This document shows positions 8,242 to 15,190 of a stretch of DNA of 17,649 bases, piece after piece. Below the pieces are notes generated by a model. That model had not been told where the DNA came from. It saw only the letters and a list, made by a program, of their open reading frames with translations, and made no database searches. Made by a program: the position numbers and the translations under genes. The first letter of the stretch is position 1. Each line of letters opens with the position of its first letter. Source of the stretch: RUG11867 sp964553435 (lineage in GTDB: Bacteria; Bacillota_I; Bacilli_A; RF39; UBA660); NCBI GenBank assembly GCA_964553435.1, contig CAZKKM010000025.1:1-17649 (forward strand), read 5' to 3'.

Positions 8242-8275
8242 TTATATGAAAAAAAATGTCAAAATATGATAAAAT
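8242..8275 (+). promoter_or_regulatory. Putative promoter of the DNA methyltransferase gene
   Basis: TTATAT (8242-8247), 17 bp, TATGAT (8265-8270). An overlapping alternative is the extended -10 TGA-TAAAAT (8267-8275). Either would give a very short leader before GAGGTG (8283-8288). Confidence 0.4.
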
Positions 8276-8293
8276 ATACCCTGAGGTGTAAAC

Positions 8294-10447
8294 ATGGTAA
8301 ATCTGAAAAGACATAGATTAAATGAGTCGTATATTTATTATGATTTCCCATTTGATAAAATATATGAAACGAGCAGAAAAGAAGCAAGTAGAAAAAAACC
8401 AATATTTTTTATTCATAAATATTTTGCCAGAAGGACTACTTGCAATTTTAGACTGATGCTATTATCCATGTTGAGTGATAAAAATGATGATGTGTGGAGC
8501 AACTTCTACTCTCAATGCAAATTAAAAAGTGAAGATAACGTCAAAATATTGGATCCTTTTATGGGAGGTGGCACGACCATTTATGAATCTTTGAGATTGA
8601 ATGCTAGTGTCATCGGCAATGATTTACAACCCATCTCTAAAATGGTGACTTTGGCAGAAATATTACCTATAAATAAGAAAAGTTTGATCTATGATTTGAA
8701 ATTACTGGAAGAAAAAGTAGGAAATAGAATTAGAGACTATTATAAAACGGAATGCCCTCATTGTCATAAAACTGCCGATGTGATGTATAACTTTCATACA
8801 AAAATATTGAAAACTGAAAAAGAAAAGATAAGATTGTTCTCGAGCCATATAATAGCCATCAAAAATAAAGATTATATCTATGTCTGTCCGGAATGCTTCG
8901 AAGTAGTGAGCTCTAAGAAAAATGCCGATGACGAATTGATATGCCCAAAATGTCATAGTATCTTAAACGATATAAATGACTCTAATGTCAAAAGTGGATT
9001 TGTATCGATAGATGGTAAAAAGACTTCACTGATGAGCTTGAAGAACAAATATGGCTATCCGTTCGCCACAGAGATAGTTGCTATCGAGTATTATTGTCCT
9101 CATTGTAAATCTCACGATTATAAATCTCCAACAAAACAGGATATCGAATTGTATCTTAAAGCTTGTGCCGATTTTGAAAGCGATCATAAAAAAATTCCGA
9201 ACACAGAGATACCGAACGGATATAATACAAATCAAATAATAAATCACGGATACACGAAGTTTTCCGATTTATATAATAAAAGACAATTGTTATGCTTGAG
9301 TATTCTGTTGGATGAAATAGACAACATGGAGAATGAAGAAAATAAGTTTTGGTTTACAGTAGCATTTTCCGGAATACTAGAAAACAATAACATGTTTTGT
9401 AGATATCAAGCAAATGCGACAAAACTATCCAACATTTTCTTTAAACATGCATATGTGCCGATATGCACACCGACTGAAAATTGCGTATGGGGCACGACAC
9501 TTGGTACGGGCACATTCAAGAAGACTATAAATAAAATAATAAAAGGAAAAGAGTTTTCCGAAAATATTTATGACATATATGCAGATAGTTTGAGATCGGA
9601 TAAAATCTATTCGAATGATGTTGTTCTATTCGATAATGCTGCGACCTACGAAGAACTATCGGTAAATAAACCTTATATCGATTGCTCAAATTCTGAGGAT
9701 CTCGGATATATTGAAGATAGAAATATCGATATAATTTTGACAGATCCGCCGTACAGCGGCAATGTCATGTATTCCGAATTGCTCGATTTTTTTCATTCAT
9801 GGTTGTATTTATCGAATTATGCGAAAAAAAACTTGAATTTCACTACACCTTTGACTCCTAAATCCGATGAAATTGTAGTTAACAAATTTCAAAATAAAAA
9901 TCATGAATCATATTCAAACGGATTAAAAAATGTATACACCGAATGTTACAGAGTTTTAAAAGATGATGGAATAATGGCTCTTACTTACCACGATAAAGAT
10001 ATCGACGGTTGGAAATCCATTTACAAATCTCTCGTAGACTCTGGATTTCAGATTACTACGACTTATCCTATTCATTCTGAATCGCGAACAGGCGCTCACA
10101 CATCGAGAAAAGAATCGATTGCTTTCGACATGTTTCTAGTATGCAACAAAAAAAATGCCAATGCGAATATGAACGACTTCGAAATAATCGATTTAGTGAT
10201 GAAAAAGCTGACTGCCAACATAAAGAGATTGAATTCGATAAATGCCGAATTGACAAAACCGGATATAATTAATATGTATGTTGCCTTGCTATTATCCGTC
10301 ATTTCTACGTGTGAGAATGACAGCCAAAAGGGATGTGAAAGGTTTGAAAAACTATACGACGACAACGATAAACTGCTCGATAATTTGGAAATTACAAATT
10401 TAGTTACAAAGAGGACCGGATGGTGGTCAGAATTGCACAAAATGTAA
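8294..10447 (+). CDS. DNA methyltransferase, DUF1156-like, with zinc-ribbon insert
   Basis: A 717-residue SAM-dependent DNA methyltransferase, probably modifying an amino group (m6A or m4C). An N-terminal IHKYFARRTT motif (40-49) resembles the DUF1156 family. Motif I is DPFMGGGTT (87-95) and the catalytic motif IV is DPPY (484-487), in TDPPYSGNVMYSELLDFF. Between them lie four CxxC pairs (C154/157, C198/201, C217/220, C268/271), enough for two zinc ribbons. A late motif TYHDKDIDGW and PIHSES also match this family. GAGGTG lies 5 nt before the ATG. It converges on a ScaI-family endonuclease with only 19 nt between them, so it is taken as the protective partner of that enzyme (inference). Motif order I then IV suggests alpha- or gamma-type arrangement. 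Confidence 0.88.
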   Translation: MVNLKRHRLNESYIYYDFPFDKIYETSRKEASRKKPIFFIHKYFARRTTCNFRLMLLSMLSDKNDDVWSNFYSQCKLKSEDNVKILDPFMGGGTTIYESLRLNASVIGNDLQPISKMVTLAEILPINKKSLIYDLKLLEEKVGNRIRDYYKTECPHCHKTADVMYNFHTKILKTEKEKIRLFSSHIIAIKNKDYIYVCPECFEVVSSKKNADDELICPKCHSILNDINDSNVKSGFVSIDGKKTSLMSLKNKYGYPFATEIVAIEYYCPHCKSHDYKSPTKQDIELYLKACADFESDHKKIPNTEIPNGYNTNQIINHGYTKFSDLYNKRQLLCLSILLDEIDNMENEENKFWFTVAFSGILENNNMFCRYQANATKLSNIFFKHAYVPICTPTENCVWGTTLGTGTFKKTINKIIKGKEFSENIYDIYADSLRSDKIYSNDVVLFDNAATYEELSVNKPYIDCSNSEDLGYIEDRNIDIILTDPPYSGNVMYSELLDFFHSWLYLSNYAKKNLNFTTPLTPKSDEIVVNKFQNKNHESYSNGLKNVYTECYRVLKDDGIMALTYHDKDIDGWKSIYKSLVDSGFQITTTYPIHSESRTGAHTSRKESIAFDMFLVCNKKNANANMNDFEIIDLVMKKLTANIKRLNSINAELTKPDIINMYVALLLSVISTCENDSQKGCERFEKLYDDNDKLLDNLEITNLVTKRTGWWSELHKM

Positions 10448-10478
10448 AAAGGATAGCCTCATAAAACTATCCTTTTTT
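10446..10478. terminator. Shared bidirectional terminator of the R-M pair
   Basis: An 11-bp stem (10446-10456 with 10467-10477) and 10-nt loop, with A and T runs at its ends. The methyltransferase TAA (10445-10447) overlaps the left arm and the endonuclease stop (10467-10469, minus strand) starts the right arm. Confidence 0.88.
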
Positions 10479-11057
10479 ATATAAAGTGACGAACTTGAGC
10501 GCATCACTATCTTTTGAAAGTGTTGAACATTGTCCTGTTTCTGCATTTTGCGAAATCCAGTCGGAATGTTCGAGCCAACCAAATCTTATTAAAGTTATCT
10601 CAGGTTTTTCTCTTTCGTCAGTACATTTTTCAAAATTGATTGCCAAATAGTAGCCCTCTTTCTTTTTAGTATTTTCTCCTATGGATTGTTTACCATAACT
10701 TCTATTGCCGAAAATATTTTTTCTACTTGAAGACGTTTTGATTTCGATGGAAAAGAAATTATCGAAATCGCATACTAAATCTTTGTCTTTTTTAGTTTTG
10801 TCTTTATGCCATTTGCCGTCGTATTTTTTTTCAAAATATATGGGAATTAGTTCGTGCAAATAGTTTCCCAAAATTTGTGGGCTCGGTTGAATATCTCTTC
10901 CTATTTTTAACTCATTGCCAATGTAAGTGTCGAATATTTTGTCCCAACTTGCCAAAACAGCTTCGACCAGCTCTTCTTTCTTTAATGGATGAGCTTCTAT
11001 CAATTCGACAGTTTTCGCCTTCCAATCTTCGACAGGTAAATCTTTATATGGATTCAT
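10467..11057 (-). CDS. ScaI-family type II restriction endonuclease
   Basis: A 196-residue enzyme expected to cut double-stranded DNA. It shows the pattern I associate with the RE_ScaI family (PF09569): a start of the type NPYKDLPVEDWK, then IGRDIQPSPQILGNYLHELIP (51-71), KDLVCDFDNFFSIEIKTSSS (92-111), IFGNRSYGKQ (115-124) and FGWLEHSDWISQ near the C terminus. The likely PD-(D/E)xK active site is D93, E105 and K107, perhaps with E69. GAGGAGGA stands 8 nt before the ATG, a very strong ribosome site. It is convergent with the methyltransferase and divergent from the DUF5131 gene. The ScaI prototype cuts AGTACT, but the specificity of this protein is not proven by family membership. Confidence 0.85.
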   Translation of the reverse strand: MNPYKDLPVEDWKAKTVELIEAHPLKKEELVEAVLASWDKIFDTYIGNELKIGRDIQPSPQILGNYLHELIPIYFEKKYDGKWHKDKTKKDKDLVCDFDNFFSIEIKTSSSRKNIFGNRSYGKQSIGENTKKKEGYYLAINFEKCTDEREKPEITLIRFGWLEHSDWISQNAETGQCSTLSKDSDALKFVTLYKKG

Positions 11058-11079
11058 ATTGAAGTCCTCCTCAAATACA

Positions 11080-11088
11080 ATTCTACCA
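11080..11088 (-). promoter_or_regulatory. Extended -10 promoter of the endonuclease gene
   Basis: On the minus strand, TGG-TAGAAT; the -35 place (TAGGAT) is weak. Two CTAGA copies (11106-11110 and 11114-11118) overlap or adjoin that -35 place. Confidence 0.5.
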
Positions 11089-11167
11089 TTTAATTAAAAA
11101 AAATCCTAGACCACTAGAGTTAAATATTGACAAAAAACTATATCTGTCTTTGGTATATTGATGATAC

Positions 11168-11196
11168 TAGCCAAACATCGAAAGATATGATATAGT
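11168..11196 (+). promoter_or_regulatory. Promoter of the DUF5131 gene
   Basis: TAGCCA (11168-11173), 17 bp, TGA-TATAGT (TATAGT at 11191-11196). A second candidate upstream, TTGACA (11127-11132) with TGG-TATATT (11151-11159), has a 21-bp spacer and is less likely. Confidence 0.5.
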
Positions 11197-11243
11197 AAAA
11201 TGCATAAAAGGAAATATACGAGATGTTGAGGAGTGTGATTTAT

Positions 11244-11963
11244 ATGGCAATGTGGAATCCGTGGCGCGGTTGTATCAGATGTAGTGATGGATGCTTGTAT
11301 TGCTATATTCATAAGGGTGATTCAAAAAAGCATATCGACACCAATAAGATAGTGAAGACAAAAGATTTCGATAAGCCAGTTGAAAAACTTAAAAATGGCA
11401 ACTATAAAATGAAGCCGGGAATTGTCTATCTCTGCTTTTCTACCGATTTTCTAATAGAACAGGCCGATGAATGGAGAAACGAGTGCTGGAAAATGATTAA
11501 AATGCGGACCGACTGCACTTTTCTGTTTCTGACTAAGAGAATCGACAGGTTTATGAAATGCATTCCAGATGACTGGGGCGATGGATACGACAACGTAATC
11601 GTCTGTTGTACGATTGAAAATCAAAAAAATGCCGACTACAGGTTGTCGATTTTCGAAAAACTGCCTATAAAACACAAGTGCATCACTGCTCAGCCTCTTT
11701 TGGAAAAAATAAATATAGAATGCTATCTTCAAAATATCGAACTCGTCGTAGTAGGTGGAGAATCTGATGTAAATGCAAGACCACTCGATTACTCATGGGT
11801 TCTTAACATAAGAGAACAATGTATTAGAAAAAATGTCAACTTTGAATTTAGACAATGCGGAACTCATTTCATCAAAGATGGCAAAAAATACACATTGCGA
11901 ACGAGCGAGTTGATTAAACAAGCGAAATTGGCCAATATAAATTATGAGACCAAAAAACCATAA
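11244..11963 (+). CDS. DUF5131 (phage Gp37/Gp68 family) protein
   Basis: A 239-residue member of PF07505/DUF5131, a family found in phages and in mobile or defence loci; its reaction is not established. Family marks seen: WNPWRGC (4-10), a cysteine cluster C10, C13, C17, C20, then CFSTDFLIEQADEWR, LTKRIDRF, WGDGYDNVIV and VVGGESDVNARPLDYSWVL. C13, C17 and C20 give CX3CX2C, the spacing of radical-SAM iron-sulfur sites. GAGGAG (11228-11233) lies 10 nt before ATG 11244; an upstream in-frame ATG at 11223 would add 7 residues and is less favoured because the family usually begins just before WNPW. It is divergent from the endonuclease. No clear terminator follows. Confidence 0.85.
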   Translation: MAMWNPWRGCIRCSDGCLYCYIHKGDSKKHIDTNKIVKTKDFDKPVEKLKNGNYKMKPGIVYLCFSTDFLIEQADEWRNECWKMIKMRTDCTFLFLTKRIDRFMKCIPDDWGDGYDNVIVCCTIENQKNADYRLSIFEKLPIKHKCITAQPLLEKINIECYLQNIELVVVGGESDVNARPLDYSWVLNIREQCIRKNVNFEFRQCGTHFIKDGKKYTLRTSELIKQAKLANINYETKKP

Positions 11964-11998
11964 AAAAAATACAAAATTTTAAAAACTCTACGTTTCGT

Positions 11999-12027
11999 TT
12001 GGTGTAATTAAAATAGCTTTATATTAT
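11999..12027 (+). promoter_or_regulatory. Promoter of the XRE regulator gene
   Basis: TTGGTG (11999-12004), 17 bp, TATTAT (12022-12027), 25 bases before the ATG. Confidence 0.6.
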
Positions 12028-12052
12028 GATTATTTACGAAAGGAGCAAAATT

Positions 12053-12916
12053 ATGAATCAAGAAAAAATAGGAAGATTTATTTGCGAAATTCGTAAAGAA
12101 AAAAATATGACTCAACAAGAGCTGGCAAATAAAATCGGCTGTACAGATAGGGCAATATCTAAATGGGAAAATGGTAGAGGTATGCCAGATTTATCGTTGA
12201 TCAAATCTTTATGCGCAGAACTCGATATTACAGTGAACGATCTATTGAGTGGCGAAAGATTGAATGATCGGGAATATAAAAATAAATCTGAGGAAAATAT
12301 CATAAATACGTTGGATTTCTCTCATAAAAAAATAAGACATATTAAATCCACATTTGTTATCCTTGTGACATTCATAGGTGTAGCCTTAATAACTTTATTT
12401 GTACTTTTTGAAATTGATATCGATAGGATGAGAAATAATGAGCCTGTTTTTTTCAGCACATGGGGATTTAAGTATGCACCACCTTTAAACTTGGACGATG
12501 TGAATATCGAAAAAGCAATCGAAGAATATCTGATAAAAGAAGATGAAAAAAACGAGCATCACGAAAATGAAAAATCTTTTGTGGCAATGAGGACTTATTT
12601 GATAAACGAAGATTTCGACGATAAATATTATGCTTATGCCTGGGTATTAAAAGAAAAGTATTATGAAGAAAACGGAATAATAATCGAAGATTCAGGTTCA
12701 TCCATCCCTCACAAATTTGAATTGATAAAGATCGAAGATGAATTTATAGTGCAAGATTACGATATTCCGAGAGATGGAACCTACTATGCCAAAGATATGA
12801 AACACATATTTCCCAATGGTGTATTGAGAGATATGGACGATGTTCATACCGATGGAACAATCGAAAGACTGAAATTGGAAATTCAAAATGAAGTAAACTT
12901 ATATTTTCACAAATGA
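12053..12916 (+). CDS. Membrane-anchored XRE-family regulator
   Basis: A 287-residue protein with a DNA-binding domain at the N terminus and a domain outside the membrane. Residues 5-63 form a lambda-repressor-like helix-turn-helix (MTQQELANKIGCTDRAISKW, 19-38, followed by ENGRGMPD). Residues 99-119 are one transmembrane helix. Residues 128-287 are a mixed domain with FFSTWGFKYAPP, YAYAWVLKEKYY, SGSSIPHKFEL and VHTDGTIERL, a combination I associate with XRE-type proteins of Clostridia and relatives; its ligand is unknown. AAAGGAG 7 nt before ATG 12053 decides the start over the in-frame ATG at 12026. The layout suggests direct sensing of an outside or membrane signal (inference). The target genes are not evident. 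Confidence 0.85.
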   Translation: MNQEKIGRFICEIRKEKNMTQQELANKIGCTDRAISKWENGRGMPDLSLIKSLCAELDITVNDLLSGERLNDREYKNKSEENIINTLDFSHKKIRHIKSTFVILVTFIGVALITLFVLFEIDIDRMRNNEPVFFSTWGFKYAPPLNLDDVNIEKAIEEYLIKEDEKNEHHENEKSFVAMRTYLINEDFDDKYYAYAWVLKEKYYEENGIIIEDSGSSIPHKFELIKIEDEFIVQDYDIPRDGTYYAKDMKHIFPNGVLRDMDDVHTDGTIERLKLEIQNEVNLYFHK

Positions 12917-12978
12917 AGAAGAATTATATAAAATTTATATCGAAGAAAAAGGTGACATCGATTGATTTTAGGTGAAAA

Positions 12979-13083
12979 TTGAAAGAAATAAGAAAAAAGT
13001 TAGATTTATCTCAAAAACAACTTGCTGAACAATTGATTCTATATTATTTCAGGTATAATATGTTAAAATATAATTGTTATTAA
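12979..13083 (+). pseudogene. Remnant of an XRE-type regulator gene
   Basis: A TTG start 4 nt after AGGTG opens a 34-codon frame beginning LKEIRKKLDLSQKQLAEQL, which is the first helix and start of the second of a typical XRE helix-turn-helix. After about residue 19 (near 13035) the sequence no longer looks like the family and soon reaches TAA. It appears to be the 5' end of a regulator gene joined to unrelated DNA just upstream of the AT-rich methyltransferase. It could also be expressed as a short peptide, which I think unlikely. Confidence 0.6.
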
Positions 13084-13116
13084 ATGAAATAATAAAATTG
13101 AAAGCAGGAATTTATA

Positions 13117-13800
13117 ATGGGTAATGAAAATCTGCAAAAATTAACAACAATTGAAAAGAAAAAAGGTGTAATAGCTGATTACGATGATATTGCAAAAGAA
13201 TATGCTGAAGAGTTTTTTTCTGACACTTCTGATAATAAATATATAGATGCTTTTTTACAAAGCTTGGATGGCATAAAAATATTAGATGTTGGTTGTGGTA
13301 ATGGTAAGGACTGTAAATATATCTCTCTAAAAGGTTTTGAAGTAAATGGAATAGATTTATCTGTAGGAATGTTGGCAATAGCTAAAGAAAAAGTTCCTAA
13401 TGGAAAATTTGAAGTGATGGATATTGCTGATATAACTTATCCAGAAAATAGTTATGATGGTATTATATCGAATTGTTCATTATTTCATATACCATCAGAG
13501 GAACTACCAAAAACATTAGAATCTTTTGCAAGAGTATTAAAACCAAATGGTAAATTATTATTGATTTTACAAGAAGGTTTAGGAGAAACAATGATTGAAG
13601 AACCTTATCGTCCGGGAGTAAATATTTATATGAACTACTTTTCAGTAGAAACGATTTCAAATTTACTTCAAGAATATGGCTTTGAAGTTAATAGTATAGA
13701 AAAAGAAGAATCGCCAAATGAATTTGAACTGGGAAACGGTAAATTGATAGTCCTATCTAGTAATAGCAAAAAATTAGAATATAATGGACCTAAAAAATAG
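13117..13800 (+). CDS. Class I SAM-dependent methyltransferase
   Basis: A 227-residue small-molecule-type methyltransferase (Methyltransf_11/25 kind). Motif I ILDVGCGNG (54-62) binds SAM, D80 at the end of FEVNGID contacts the ribose, and the later VMDIADITYP, DGIISNCSLFHI and ARVLKPNGKLLLIL fit motifs III-VI. The C-terminal part contains a YFS..TISNLLQEYGFEV segment as in many such enzymes. The substrate is unknown. AGGAA stands 7 nt before the ATG; TATAAT boxes occur at 13054-13059 (TTGATT 15 bp upstream) and 13069-13074. Codons are much more AT-rich and poorer in TCG/CGA/GTC than in flanking genes, which points to recent transfer. It lies between an XRE-gene remnant and eroded sequence. 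Confidence 0.85.
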   Translation: MGNENLQKLTTIEKKKGVIADYDDIAKEYAEEFFSDTSDNKYIDAFLQSLDGIKILDVGCGNGKDCKYISLKGFEVNGIDLSVGMLAIAKEKVPNGKFEVMDIADITYPENSYDGIISNCSLFHIPSEELPKTLESFARVLKPNGKLLLILQEGLGETMIEEPYRPGVNIYMNYFSVETISNLLQEYGFEVNSIEKEESPNEFELGNGKLIVLSSNSKKLEYNGPKK

Positions 13801-13842
13801 GATTAAAAAGATAAGTCTAGCTAATTTACAGCATATTGGAAT

Positions 13843-13933
13843 GTTCGTAGAATTATTGTGAGTTATTAAGCATTGAAAATGATGAATTAAAGATTTGGTC
13901 TTGGAGGTTACAGAACTTCCGAATGCTACGAAC
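13843..13933. repeat. Imperfect inverted repeat downstream of the methyltransferase
   Basis: GTTCGTAG (13843-13850) is repeated inverted as CTACGAAC (13926-13933), and the next bases inward continue to pair (ATT/AAT) after one mismatch. The arms flank 75 nt. It lies in sequence from 13801 to 13994 that has no convincing gene and could be an end of a lost mobile element or the base of an RNA structure. Confidence 0.4.
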
Positions 13934-13994
13934 GGCAAAAAATCTTCTTGTGGGAATAACAACTTTATAAATTGTGGTAAATTGAAATTTAAAT

Positions 13995-14027
13995 AGAGCG
14001 AATATGTTTATCATTTGCTCTTTTTTT
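13995..14027 (+). terminator. Terminator overlapping the next promoter
   Basis: An 8-bp stem with one G-T pair (13995-14002 with 14014-14021), 11-nt loop, then T run to 14027. It would end transcripts arriving from the methyltransferase region. Confidence 0.7.
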
Positions 14028-14035
14028 GATATAAT
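14007..14035 (+). promoter_or_regulatory. Promoter of the membrane-anchored protein gene
   Basis: TTTATC (14007-14012), 17 bp, TGA-TATAAT (TATAAT at 14030-14035). Its -35 part lies in the loop of the terminator hairpin. Confidence 0.65.
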
Positions 14036-14078
14036 CGATTGTGAAAGAAGTTACTTTTTCGAAACGGAGGAATCACCT

Positions 14079-14651
14079 ATGAAACTATTCCTTAAAACTT
14101 TGTCGGTATTGATATTAGTATTGTTGTTTGTCTTTTTGACGTACCGACTGATCGAATTCTTAGATTATAAGAGCTCTCTATCAAATTTAAAAAAACATAT
14201 TTTTACAGAAAATGAAAAGACGATAAAGGAGTTCAAATACGATAAAAAAAACTACATGATTTCGAAATACTACGATGACCCTTATCCTTGGAGTCAACTC
14301 AATTTGCTACTAAAAGACGGCCAAACTTATTATATTTTAGAAAATATAAAAAATTGCTCTACTGTCGATGATGCCAGCAACTTGTATTTAAAAGATAATG
14401 TAATTTATATCCACTGTATAGGAAAAGAAGGCATTATCGACAAATATACGATAGATGGTTTAAACATCGAAAAGAAATTGCTAAATTTCGATTTTAAAAG
14501 CACTCCAAATATCAGTCAACTGCACATTGGTATCGATGACGTCGATGACGAATACATCTATTTGTCATCTCCATTCAAAGTGAATGCTACAATCGCAGAC
14601 GACCCCAAAGTGAAATGTTCTTTTGAAAATAAAATATGTCGATATTACTGA
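14079..14651 (+). CDS. Membrane-anchored extracellular protein, unknown function
   Basis: Not recognised; 190 residues. After MKLFLK a hydrophobic helix (about 5-24) acts as an uncleaved anchor or signal peptide; there is no lipobox cysteine. The rest is a soluble domain with strands such as YDKKNYMISKYY, LLLKDGQTYYIL, NLYLKDNVIYIHCIG and DEYIYLSSP, which reads like a beta-rich fold, and it ends with cysteines in KCSFENKICRYY. GGAGG 8 nt upstream of ATG 14079 decides the start; the frame is open back to 14004, but the promoter at 14007-14035 excludes that part. Codon use again resembles the rest of the genome. Confidence 0.7.
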   Translation: MKLFLKTLSVLILVLLFVFLTYRLIEFLDYKSSLSNLKKHIFTENEKTIKEFKYDKKNYMISKYYDDPYPWSQLNLLLKDGQTYYILENIKNCSTVDDASNLYLKDNVIYIHCIGKEGIIDKYTIDGLNIEKKLLNFDFKSTPNISQLHIGIDDVDDEYIYLSSPFKVNATIADDPKVKCSFENKICRYY

Positions 14652-14749
14652 AGTTAAGACAAAGTGCTAATTAGAATAAAAGACAATTAATACTATTTGA
14701 ATAAACAAAAATAGTTAAATTTGTTACTTTGAAAGAGAGAAGAGGTTTT

Positions 14750-15177
14750 ATGAATTTAAAGAAAATAGAAAGATTTATAGATAAACAAAAAATTAGCTTT
14801 ATAAGTTCTATCGATGATGAAAACTATCCCAATGTGAAAGCAATGCTCAAACCTAGAAAGCGAAAGGGCTTANNNNNNNNNNAGAATTTTATTTTTCTAC
14901 TAATACATCATCCATGAGAGTAAAACAATATCAGAAAAACCCTGATGCTTGTATATATTTTTATCACAAAGGATTGTTCAAATATGTAGGTCTCATGTTA
15001 AAAGGAAAGATGGAAGTATTGACTGACCAAGAAAATAAAAATATGATTTGGAAAACAGGTGATACATTATTTTATAAAGAGGGTATAACCGATCCTGATT
15101 ATTGCGTTTTAAAATTCACCGCTAAAAGTGGCAGATATTATTGCGATCTGAAGACAGAAAATTTTGATATAAAGTGA
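14750..15177 (+). CDS. Pyridoxamine-phosphate-oxidase-like protein, split by a gap
   Basis: A flavin-binding split-barrel protein of the PNPOx-like family (general stress protein 26 kind). The left part begins MNLKKIERFIDKQKISFISS and includes YPNVKAMLKPRKRKGL; after ten N the right part continues EFYFSTNTSSMRVKQYQKNP, then KGKMEVLTD, DPDYCVLKFTA and a final FDIK. Both parts match one family of about 140 residues, so this is one gene. As printed, the ten N put the parts out of frame. A gap of 2 nt (or any length of 2 plus a multiple of 3) restores the frame and would give 139 residues. AGAGG lies shortly before the ATG. The next gene follows after 13 nt, suggesting an operon. Confidence 0.8.
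14873..14882. other. Assembly gap (10 N)
   Basis: Ten unknown bases inside a coding region. The frame on either side shows that the run is a placeholder and not the true length. Confidence 0.98.
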
Positions 15178-15190
15178 GGCAGATTTTGAT

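Noticed and set aside
8130..8300. Attachment site from integration into the tRNA-Arg 3' end.
   Set aside because: I found no second copy of the tRNA 3' end and no integrase gene in the window.
13112..13378. 88-codon minus-strand frame opposite the AT-rich methyltransferase.
   Set aside because: Biased to Leu, His and Phe because it is antisense to an AT-rich gene with clear SAM motifs.
13774..13962. 62-codon minus-strand frame over the methyltransferase end and the remnant.
   Set aside because: No ribosome site and no recognisable domain; it runs through likely eroded sequence.
14750..15177. True frameshifted pseudogene of the PNPOx-like family.
   Set aside because: The only break is the N run, and its length is probably a convention; both parts are otherwise intact.
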